This document shows, in pieces, positions 1-7,253 of a DNA stretch of 38,456 nt. The number at the start of each line of letters is the position of its first letter. Within the stretch, counting starts at the first letter, position 1. The notes under the pieces are model-generated. The model was not told the origin of the DNA. It saw only the letters and a list, made by a program, of their open reading frames with translations, and ran no database searches. A program made the position numbers and the translations under genes. The DNA comes from an uncultured Granulosicoccaceae bacterium (GTDB lineage Bacteria; Pseudomonadota; Gammaproteobacteria; Granulosicoccales; Granulosicoccaceae): NCBI GenBank assembly GCA_938007995.1, contig CALLLW010000079.1, positions 1 to 38,456 on the forward strand. Direction: 5' to 3'.

Positions 1-145
1 ACTGCTCGTCTATATCAGACTCAATAGCTGTAATTGCGGTATCAATTACCGTTCGGATCTTTCTGATAGGATGAGAAGCGGGTATACGCTCCTCCATATC
101 TACATAGCTGAACATACTCTGCTGGGGATCGATTTCGCCGCGCAA
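1..145 (-). mobile_element. 5' end of an IS transposase gene (partial, runs off left edge)
   Basis: The minus strand reads from a TTG at 145 as (M)RGEIDPQQSMFSYVDMEER, then IPASHPIRKIRTVIDTAIT, and is still open at base 1. The pattern RGE-D-Q-FSYV-EER-P-HP-R-IR is the recognisable N-terminus of a large group of IS5/IS1182-type DDE transposases. Only about 48 codons are present, so the catalytic core and the state of the element cannot be judged. An in-frame TAG lies just upstream. The TTG is chosen because it gives the conserved MRGE start; the first ATG (115) would lose it. The element lies immediately beyond the 3' end of the nuclease gene of the methyltransferase cassette, which places that cassette next to mobile DNA. 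The exact IS family is inferred from memory of the N-terminal motif. Confidence 0.75.
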
Positions 146-187
146 TTTGTTCTTCTCCGGTGTACAGCGCTATTTTACAAAATATTC

Positions 188-210
188 GACTTTTTCCAAC
201 AGCCTGCTAA
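188..210. repeat. Putative terminal inverted repeat of the IS element
   Basis: The stretch containing GACTTTTTCCAACAGCCTGC and the next three bases resembles the ends of IS elements that carry MRGE-type transposases (CTTTTTCAACAGCCTGCTAA-like). It sits about 40 bases upstream of the transposase start, the expected distance for an element end. The partner repeat would lie outside the window, so neither the inverted repeat nor a target duplication can be confirmed. Confidence 0.45.
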
Positions 211-232
211 ACAATAGTTAATTGAGTTGGAA

Positions 233-892
233 TTAGCTCAGGAGCAGAAAAGAGTGCACCAGTAAAATATGATTATCGATATGCGTTTGTTCGTGCTGAG
301 AAAAAAATTTGGTTTCTCCTTTGACCCAGTCATTCGACTCTTGCCAGCCGAATTCAGAGTCGTAGCCAGTTTCGCTCTGAGGTTCCTTTTCAAGTTGTGC
401 CGCAACACGCTCAATGCATTTAGGAGGATCGCCACAAATGACATAGCCGACCATGCCGGCGATTGCGTGACCATTGCTGTACTTACCAGAAGCAAATCGT
501 GATATGCCTTCTTTTACATACAATCTCGCCAAATCGTTAGTGTCACTCCGAATACGCTTGCACTCTATCGCCAGGTAGACCTCATCGTCCCAGTTTTTAT
601 ATGATACAAAGATGTCGATCAGCCCGAGTTCTGTACCGTCATCAACGATATCCGACTGGGACTCACGCTGAAATTCCATGCGAGGTTTCGGTGTCATTCC
701 GCGTTTCACAACCACCATTTGTTGACGCAACAAATTTGTGATGTCGTCTTCATTAGAATTTATAGAAATACTTGAATCAGCAACCACGGTAGGCCATGCT
801 ATGTGAAGGATACGCAGCGCTTTCTTGAAGTATCCGGCCTGGACTTTAAGCCGCAAATCCGGATTTGGATTCCCTTGAGATTGTTGGTTCAA
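233..892 (-). CDS. PD-(D/E)xK-type restriction-endonuclease-like protein
   Basis: A protein of about 219 residues with a visible PD-(D/E)xK nuclease core: LGLIDIF (Asp93 if TTG 892 is the start) is followed after one strand by YLAIECKRI (Glu110, Lys112), then a helix-rich segment RLYVKEGISRFASGKYS and AGMVGYVICG, a layout seen in restriction-endonuclease-fold proteins. It probably cuts DNA. The frame is open up to an ATG at 1018, but that would overlap the methyltransferase gene by 122 bases. I prefer the TTG at 892, five bases past the methyltransferase TAA, because GTGGGG overlapping that stop can serve as ribosome binding site and the protein then starts LNQQSQGNPNPDLRLKVQ. The C-terminus (FFSQHEQ...HILLVHSFLLL) looks natural, so the IS just downstream has not obviously truncated it. 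Exact substrate and specificity are unknown. Confidence 0.7.
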   Translation of the reverse strand: MNQQSQGNPNPDLRLKVQAGYFKKALRILHIAWPTVVADSSISINSNEDDITNLLRQQMVVVKRGMTPKPRMEFQRESQSDIVDDGTELGLIDIFVSYKNWDDEVYLAIECKRIRSDTNDLARLYVKEGISRFASGKYSNGHAIAGMVGYVICGDPPKCIERVAAQLEKEPQSETGYDSEFGWQESNDWVKGETKFFSQHEQTHIDNHILLVHSFLLLS

Positions 893-896
893 GCCG

Positions 897-3800
897 TTAC
901 CCCACAGACTCGAACATTTTCGCAACCACACTATCTGCGTCGTCTTGAGCGCGGGCCCGGGACCAGAATCGTCGTTGGTTGTGTTTAACAATGATGCAGC
1001 AGTCGCCGTCGTAAACATGAAGTGAACGGCGCAGCTTCGCTGTCGAGGTTAAGGGTGCGTGAAGCAGTTCAGCAAGTCGCCCGCCTTCATTGAACTGATC
1101 CGCTGCTTTTGTCCCGATCCGCCGATTTCTTTTTTGATCAAACTGAATAACAACTGCAGCTACCTCGATCAAACCAGTAAGCACATCGCAATTTATAAAT
1201 ACATCGGAACTATCGATGTCCGCACGAAGCGCTTCGACCAGAGAGGAAGCATATTGCTTCACGTGTTCGACATCAGCCGGTTTTGCTGCATTTGATTTAG
1301 ATCCACGCCGTACAAAATCTAAATCATAAGTGACTACATCCGCAATGTACTCTTGATCCCATTCGTCAATTTCAAAATAATCAAACACTGCTTGATCTAG
1401 AGAGTCAAAGTCGTCGTTGTCACTGTGTTTTACCCTAGCAGTAAACTCCTTTAGAAGATGCCTACACTCCTCTTTCCCCGAAGGAGTTTTGACTGGCATA
1501 CGCAAAATATCATTCGGCATCGCAATTTGCTTATCAATACCAAAGCGAGTCGAAGTTAAAAAGAAAACGTATGCAGCGAGCGAAGAATTAAATAGCGTAG
1601 ACAAATACTGTGATTGCCATAATGGCCTATTGCGCCACGGTACACCAAAGTAGGAATTTGAATAGGCGACATCATTCATTGAAACTGAAGATGTCAAACG
1701 ATCATCTTGCAGGCTCTGTTTGACTAACCAGATTGGAGATTTATAAATTTCTGATGCCCTAGGCCATTGCAACATTTCATAGTCAAATTTCGGTAGTGAT
1801 TCCGTGTCAAGCGCCCATCTTTCAAGGTTTCGATTCTCTAATTTTTGAAGCCTTTTTGTTTCGACCGGCACACCGCTTGATTCATTTCCTTTGATAAATC
1901 CTTGGAACATTTCTAGCGAAATATCCCTAAGAAACTCTGCCAAATTCGGTAGGTCTGAGGAGAGCTTCGAAACAATCCGAAAGTCTCGCGGAGTACCGTA
2001 CGCCGCCACTTTCACTAAATTTGGCTCCGTCGCAAGCTTGCGAACCGGAAGCCTATGCACTTTCTCAACATGAAGCTCTATCACGCCGTGATTCACAAAG
2101 CTCTCACTTCTTTCGACTGAAGCAAAAGTTACTTTGGAATTTGAACCTGACGCGGCGTTAGTACCAACATAGATCAGTGCAGGCTGTTTGGCAGACGGAA
2201 AAAGCTTTTTGTCATGTAACGCCGACAAGTTCAGCAGGACTCTCGGCTGGATTGTCATGAAGAGCTGCTTTTTTGCTTTCAGCGACTGCTCTTCGTGACT
2301 AAAGAAATCCTTTGCACTAATAATCATCCCCAACCGTGCGTTGTCATGGGAGAAGTCACAAGCCCGCCAAAGAAACGATTGATCTGGCGGAGAACGGAAC
2401 GGAAGCTCAATCGGTGGCTCTTGCCTTTCACAATAGTCGATGTGGGATCGAGACGTTTGCTCGCTTTTAGACCGTTTGCCCTTCGGTTTCGTCCATGGCG
2501 GATTTCCTACTACGATTGAAAACAGTTTTTCTTTGAAGACCTTTTCTTTTGCGAACGATTCATCGTCGAACGCGTCGCCCACGAATAAATTACGACCTTT
2601 TAAGCTATGACGGAACTTGAGTTGGTTGACTGAAGAGGGAGATGGGTCGAGCTCGAATGCAGTCAGGCAAAGACTAAAAGCTGCTATTTCTATGGCCGTC
2701 TCTTCCAGATCGACACCATAAAGTTGATTGGCAAGCACGTCTCGCACGAGTGTTCTGTTTAGCTTTTCTCCCGCAGCAATTCTACGTGCCACCAGTCTAC
2801 GAAACGCTTCGACAAGGAAAACACCAGATCCGCACGATAAATCCAGAACCTTGGGAGTATCACTCAATGGGTCTTTGAAAAGTGAATCATCCAGAACTTG
2901 TGAGTAAGTCAAGTCGACAAGATTCACTGGTGTGTAATGAGTTCCCCGGTCTTTTGCAAGCTCTGGATCTCCGGCGTAGATGAATCGCTCATAGATGGAG
3001 CTGATTAACTCAATCGGAATAATTTCAAAATCATATCGCCAGAAATCAAATGACTGTTGTCCACTGGTCAAGTCTTGCCGAACAACAATTCGACGAGCAA
3101 CGTCCAACTGCTCCTTTGTGAACAAGTAACTGTCGATCTCTTCATCAGCCTTAGGTGGCGGTGGAAACAAATCTCCGTTGAATGTGTCTCGCATTCTCTG
3201 AAAGAACTGCTCCGTTGAATCGGGATTTAATAGCACTTCACTAAAGGAGTTAACATCTAATCCACGAAACAATGCCGATGGCAAGACTCCTCTCGCTTCA
3301 AGGTAGGCAGTAAACAGTGTTCTCAACATCAAACGGTGTGCAGCAAGCGGTTTGCAATCTCTTTCCTGCAGAATTCTGGCAGCTGTTTCTAAATCGGATG
3401 CAAGCTGAGCATCAATCCGGTCGGATTTTTTTATGCGCTTGCCAATTTTCGTTTCCCAGAACTGACCATTCTCGATACTAATTCGATCAAGTTCGTGCTT
3501 CCGAAGCTTCTCCAGATCATCTACTGCTGTAGACAAAAGCTCAGCGGGATGCTTTATCGATTCTTCGTCCAATGGGGCAGGTGGAAGAAAGGAGTTTAAT
3601 ACTCGCACAGTTGTTGGCGTAACGATCCAGAGCATTCGCCCTAGTCCATGATTCCAAGCCGTGCGATGCCATTCCCGGATTTGTTCGGTGGAGGGCTCGG
3701 CAGCTAGGCTTTTAAAATAGATACATGGAGCGCCATTGATTTCAAAAACGTCGGTTATGCCGAGTTTGCCTCGCTTGAAAACCGCAGCATATCGAAACCG

Positions 3801-3935
3801 ACGATCTGAGTTGCCCGCAGCGTCTAGCTCATTTTGGTCATACAGATTTGGTGCGGTACGATCTCCCGCGGACTCTTTGGTAAAACCGAGGCCGCTGATG
3901 AGATCTTTATATTCTGCAGTGATATTACTACCCAT
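897..3935 (-). CDS. Large N6-adenine DNA methyltransferase (type IIG / Eco57I-like)
   Basis: A protein of 1012 residues with the hallmarks of a gamma-class amino-methyltransferase: motif X GTHYTP (331-336), the S-adenosylmethionine-binding motif I VLDLSCGSGVF (363-373) and catalytic motif IV NPPW (478-481), which points to N6-adenine. The segment after about 650 is the likely target-recognition region. The first ~110 residues (GITDVFEINGAPCIYFKSL, then HRTAWNHGLGRMLWIVTP) look like the nuclease-like N-terminal domain of such enzymes, but where an E/D-x-K catalytic pair is expected there is Y-F-K, so this domain may be inactive. The gene overlaps the regulator gene upstream by 8 bases and is followed at once by a separate PD-(D/E)xK nuclease, so modification and cleavage are probably split between two proteins. 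A restriction-modification or defence role is inferred from the families and layout. Confidence 0.85.
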   Translation of the reverse strand: MGSNITAEYKDLISGLGFTKESAGDRTAPNLYDQNELDAAGNSDRRFRYAAVFKRGKLGITDVFEINGAPCIYFKSLAAEPSTEQIREWHRTAWNHGLGRMLWIVTPTTVRVLNSFLPPAPLDEESIKHPAELLSTAVDDLEKLRKHELDRISIENGQFWETKIGKRIKKSDRIDAQLASDLETAARILQERDCKPLAAHRLMLRTLFTAYLEARGVLPSALFRGLDVNSFSEVLLNPDSTEQFFQRMRDTFNGDLFPPPPKADEEIDSYLFTKEQLDVARRIVVRQDLTSGQQSFDFWRYDFEIIPIELISSIYERFIYAGDPELAKDRGTHYTPVNLVDLTYSQVLDDSLFKDPLSDTPKVLDLSCGSGVFLVEAFRRLVARRIAAGEKLNRTLVRDVLANQLYGVDLEETAIEIAAFSLCLTAFELDPSPSSVNQLKFRHSLKGRNLFVGDAFDDESFAKEKVFKEKLFSIVVGNPPWTKPKGKRSKSEQTSRSHIDYCERQEPPIELPFRSPPDQSFLWRACDFSHDNARLGMIISAKDFFSHEEQSLKAKKQLFMTIQPRVLLNLSALHDKKLFPSAKQPALIYVGTNAASGSNSKVTFASVERSESFVNHGVIELHVEKVHRLPVRKLATEPNLVKVAAYGTPRDFRIVSKLSSDLPNLAEFLRDISLEMFQGFIKGNESSGVPVETKRLQKLENRNLERWALDTESLPKFDYEMLQWPRASEIYKSPIWLVKQSLQDDRLTSSVSMNDVAYSNSYFGVPWRNRPLWQSQYLSTLFNSSLAAYVFFLTSTRFGIDKQIAMPNDILRMPVKTPSGKEECRHLLKEFTARVKHSDNDDFDSLDQAVFDYFEIDEWDQEYIADVVTYDLDFVRRGSKSNAAKPADVEHVKQYASSLVEALRADIDSSDVFINCDVLTGLIEVAAVVIQFDQKRNRRIGTKAADQFNEGGRLAELLHAPLTSTAKLRRSLHVYDGDCCIIVKHNQRRFWSRARAQDDADSVVAKMFESVG

Positions 3936-4323
3936 GGTCTATCACGCTGCCGTAGTTGCTTTCCTTATCGCGAGACGTCTTGAGCCTTCGGTTCAGCAAT
4001 TTTTCTAATGCCAGCCAATCGCTTTCCGACAGTTTTGCTTCCGAAATTCGTCGCAGGAATTTTCTTGCCTTATGGTCCTTTAGGCATTTACCGAGTGATT
4101 CTGGTAATAGTCCACTCAACCGAAAGTAATCAATTTCGTCCGCATTAAGTGCTTGAGCTAGAGCTTTCACAACATCCCTAGAAAGCCCGCTCGTGGTTTT
4201 ACCATTTTCAATTTTGGAAACGTACGAATAATCGATTGAAGCCTCTTTGGCCAATTCGCGGACAGTCATACTCGCCGACTCACGATCGTAACGAACTTGT
4301 TTCCCAAAATTTAGATTTTGCAT
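3928..4323 (-). CDS. Cro/C1-family helix-turn-helix regulator of the methyltransferase cassette
   Basis: A 131-residue protein whose first ~65 residues form a lambda-repressor-like HTH: VRELAKEASIDYSYVSKIEN contains the turn and recognition helix typical of XRE proteins. The C-terminal half (LLPESLGKCLKDHKARKFLRRI, charged helices) has no domain I recognise. Its stop overlaps the methyltransferase start (ATGGGTAG), so the two are translationally coupled. Controller proteins in this position commonly regulate their own operon and delay restriction until the DNA is methylated; that role is inferred here. No Shine-Dalgarno is visible before the ATG, and the predicted promoter would give a leader of only about 20 bases. 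Confidence 0.8.
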   Translation of the reverse strand: MQNLNFGKQVRYDRESASMTVRELAKEASIDYSYVSKIENGKTTSGLSRDVVKALAQALNADEIDYFRLSGLLPESLGKCLKDHKARKFLRRISEAKLSESDWLALEKLLNRRLKTSRDKESNYGSVIDHG

Positions 4324-4350
4324 ACTGACATGGTTGGATGTTCTGCTGAT

Positions 4351-4380
4351 ATCTTACCGATTATGTTGAATGGCAGTCAA
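4351..4380 (-). promoter_or_regulatory. Putative sigma-70 promoter of the regulator-methyltransferase-nuclease operon
   Basis: On the minus strand TTGACT (4380-4375) and TAAGAT (4356-4351) are separated by 18 bases, a good -35 and a fair -10, placed about 28 bases before the regulator ATG. It is the only convincing promoter seen ahead of the three-gene cassette. I did not find a clear paired operator for the regulator. Confidence 0.5.
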
Positions 4381-4608
4381 CACTGCGGATAGGCAAAGGC
4401 CATGATTTACTTACCAACGATCTGACGGGACTCCAGCAATCCTTCGAATGTCCGCTTTTGGCAGACTGCTGCTGAATTGACTTTTCAATTGTAGCGTAGG
4501 ATCTGCCGGCGGCCTATTGTCCGTTCGACAGACAGAGGAGCGCCCTAACCAGCCAGTGGCCTTGTCATTGATTTTGCTGCAACTCCTGCCTGAACCTCGC
4601 AAAAGACA
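4381..4608. other. Intergenic stretch without a supported gene
   Basis: This is the middle part of the 335-base gap between the regulator gene and the secreted-protein gene. A 63-codon minus-strand reading frame (4411-4602) has low-complexity, Arg/Ser-rich composition and no recognisable domain or ribosome binding site, so it is not called. The phrase AATGTCCGCTTTTGGCAGAC resembles non-coding sequence I associate with dispersed intergenic repeats in marine gammaproteobacteria, but this is a weak impression. Confidence 0.3.
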
Positions 4609-4632
4609 CTATCTCTTACCCGCAAGAGATAG
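4609..4632 (-). terminator. Rho-independent terminator after the secreted-protein gene
   Basis: CTATCTCTT (4609-4617) and AAGAGATAG (4624-4632) form a perfect 9-bp stem with the 6-base loop ACCCGC. Read on the minus strand it is followed by TGTCTTTTG, a short T-rich tract, and it begins 27 bases after the stop codon of the gene ending at 4659. The stem is AT-rich, so efficiency may be modest. Confidence 0.6.
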
Positions 4633-4658
4633 CCTATTCGTACAACCATGGCTGTATA

Positions 4659-6452
4659 TCAGTATTTCATTTGGAGCGCACAAATTGGGCGTCTAAACGC
4701 CAGTACAAACATCAGTATTGGCAACCAGACGCTACCACCACCACTTTGGGGTGTGGTTTCATCAGATGATTCCTCACTAACACTGGTAGTCCCACCCTGA
4801 ATGTTAGAAGCAACATCTTCATCTTCGACAGCAGTGCTATCATTTTCTGTTGCCGCATCATTTGAATTGCCAGTTGAATCATCCGGCAATTCGTCTGTAG
4901 CACCTGTGATTGCGCCGTCGCCGTCTGTATCTGTTATTACAACGTTACTACCAGAGTCGTCGTTAGCCAGAGGGGGGCAACTAGTCATTGAGACTGGATC
5001 AAATCCCCATCCATCAAAGTCGTCTGAGTCACTGTAATCACAGTTGTCAGTTGCCACCGCTGTCTCTGTGTTATCAGTATCTATTGCAGATGTTTCTTCA
5101 ATGATATTGGATTTTACGGTTGGTCGTAGCGAAACAGATCCATTAATATCTCGTGCAAAACAATCGGTGTAGGCGTTGTTGCGAACTGATTCAGAGACTC
5201 CGGGCGCACCCCAATAACGAACTCCTTCGCGAACTCCGTCTGGTGGTGCAAATGTGGTGTTAAAGCCACTGGCGGTAATGGGCTCATACCATTGGGAATT
5301 CACAAAGCTGGCTTCATCGCCGTTTACGCTCCACTCTTCATAAAAGTGATTTCCTTCGAACAATTGAATCTTTGCCCCTCGGTTTTCTGCCCACCCGGCA
5401 ATCGAAGGTTCATAGTGAGTCTGGACAGTTATACCACCATCGAATCCAGTGACTTAGCCACTGTTTGAATCCGAGTACACGTAGGTCGTGCACGTTAACG
5501 TACGATCTACAAAATCAGCCTGAGCGTCCCAGGTGCCTGTTTGAAAGCTAACTTCTGAACCAGTTTCCCTATTGACTACTATCGGTTTAGGTTCTTGAAA
5601 ACCAGTGAATGGCGTGGCTGTTTCAATATAGGGAGATGGGGCTGCAGTCGGAATGCTATCGGGGCTACCGCTTGGACCGAATGGCTGACCTGAAGCATCT
5701 GAGCACTCTGTATAGTCGATAAATACATTCAGTAGACTACCCGAAGTCTCATAGAACCGTATAGCTTGAACACCGTCTTCATTGATAAACGGTTCTACGT
5801 AAGAGTAGTCCGTATCCGGAAATGCTCCGGGTGTAGAGAATGTATTGAAATAGTCTGTGCTGGCGCCCTGTGGATACGCGCCTGGGAAATGCCCTAAATT
5901 CACGAAAGAAAGGTTAGACTCGCTTTGAAGTCGTCCATAGTCTATTGACCAATCCCATAGAAAAGGCACCATTGAGGAGTCTGGAGCCAGTTCTGATTGT
6001 GTGTCTGCCGCATAATAAAAACCAGCTGTGCTTCCTGTCGGTATAGCCAGAAATCGATACCATCGAGTTTCAAAAAGGAAACCGGTTTCACCACTGCTGG
6101 AAAATTGCTTGCAAACAATATCCCTGTCGATAAGGTCCGCGTTGCCGTCCCAAAAAGCACGAATCAGTTGAGCTGGTTCACCCGTGCGGCTATTGACGTA
6201 CGTTGGGGGCCTACGGGTCTCTTCCGTCACTATGCAGCTATCATTGGTTAAAGGCACTTGGCCAAAACCATCACCGTCCGGGTCGTCAAAAAGGGAGGCA
6301 CAAACCAGTGGTTCGTCAGTTCCTTGAGCAAATGATGTCGTTGTACCTACCGTACCACTAAGTGCAAGCAGCAAAGTCAAGCATGTTGCTGCTTGTGAGA
6401 TAAATCTGGTGTGAAAAGCAAACCTGGGAAATAACTTGTTTACGAATGCCAT
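4659..6452 (-). pseudogene. Secreted repeat protein with GlyGly-CTERM-like tail, interrupted by an in-frame TAA
   Basis: One continuous frame of 598 codons is broken only by a TAA at 5456-5454. The N-terminus is a signal peptide (hydrophobic CLTLLLALSGTV, likely cut after SFA about residue 42), followed by a calcium-loop-like DPDGDGFG. Two related units are visible: VNSRTGEPAQLIRAFWDGNA-DLIDRDIVC and VNRETGSEVSFQTGTWDAQA-DFVDRTLTC. The stop falls in the second unit (SDSNSG-stop-VTGFDGG) opposite the Glu of SSSGETGF in the first, so a single GAA-to-TAA change would explain it. Beyond it the frame stays open for 265 codons, through an Asp/Thr/Ser-rich linker with DTDGDGAITG to a terminal SGGGSVWLPILMFVLAFRRP, which fits a GlyGly-CTERM (rhombosortase) sorting signal. 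Function is unknown; it is probably an exported surface protein. Either a recent nonsense mutation, a readthrough site or a sequencing error. Confidence 0.65.
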
Positions 6453-6626
6453 TAAAGAGTAAGTGGTTTATGTGTCATGACATTTTAGCAGACATAACAG
6501 CACTATGGGTAGAAAGAATACAAATTTTACTTTCTATTTATATTCACACGGGAAATTAAGGCAGCGAATGTCTGGACAGGTCGATTGTACTCATTCGCCG
6601 ACCGTCAAACACCTCAGTCAATCGGG

Positions 6627-7051
6627 TTAACCTTTATAAGTTGGCCAACGTGGGTGACTTGAGTCTTTCAGGCTGTCGAAGTTTTTCCAAGCTGTTTCTG
6701 CAGGCTCTATTTTCGGTTTCGGTGCGTAAGCTGACTCTTCGACAAGTTCAAGGTTAGGAATATAGCGGCCAGAATTGGGGAAAATAGCCTGCGCCGTTAC
6801 CCGAACGATCAACTGCGCACCTACTGTCTTAGCCAGAAGCGGGCTTCAGCTGACACCGTCGCTGTACTTGCGAGAAAGAAGTAGATTGAATTCTCAATTA
6901 ACACTTTATCGTCATCAGAGAAAGAAGTACGTGTTAGTGTTTCTTCCAGTCTGTCAGCAATTCGGCGGCTTTTAAATTTATCCTGCAGTTTGCGATTCCC
7001 ATCGTGATACAAAGTGGACATTATCATGACTTCTGGTTGATCGTCCTTCAT
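6627..7051 (-). pseudogene. Remnant of a pyridoxamine 5'-phosphate oxidase-family flavoprotein gene
   Basis: Two pieces of one family are joined out of frame. The 5' piece begins at ATG 7051 (AAGG seven bases upstream) and reads MSTLYHDGNRKLQDKF, SRRIADRLEE, then SIYFFLASTATVSAEA, the start of a PPOX-family FMN-binding split barrel, before drifting to a stop at 6821. The 3' piece, in another frame, reads VGAQLIVRVTAQAIFPNSGR, YIPNLELVEESAYAPKP, AWKNFDSL to the stop at 6627, the usual C-terminus of the same family. Intact members are around 200 residues; about 60 plus 67 are left, so roughly the central barrel and its flavin-contacting strands are missing. The junction is near 6815-6840. Internal deletion with a frame change means the product is almost certainly not made as a functional enzyme. 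Confidence 0.7.
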
Positions 7052-7253
7052 CAACCAACCTTACAATAGATCTAACGATGACGACATTCTTCGTAACCCT
7101 TTGCTAATTGTCACACACTGTCCATGTGTCGGCATCACATATCGAGTTCGATCACTCGTGGTACGTTAGAAAGACAGCTTTGGCCGCTCATAGAAGTTCC
7201 AGCTTCAACTAAAACTGACGCCACCTGTAAGATAAAAGCAGGATTTCTGCAGT

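Noticed and set aside
4411..4602. A 63-codon minus-strand frame in the gap after the regulator
   Set aside because: No ribosome binding site, no family resemblance, and arginine/serine-rich composition typical of translated non-coding DNA.
7143..7158. Small hairpin CGAGT-TCGATC-ACTCG after the PPOX remnant
   Set aside because: A 5-bp stem with no T tract; expected by chance at this length.
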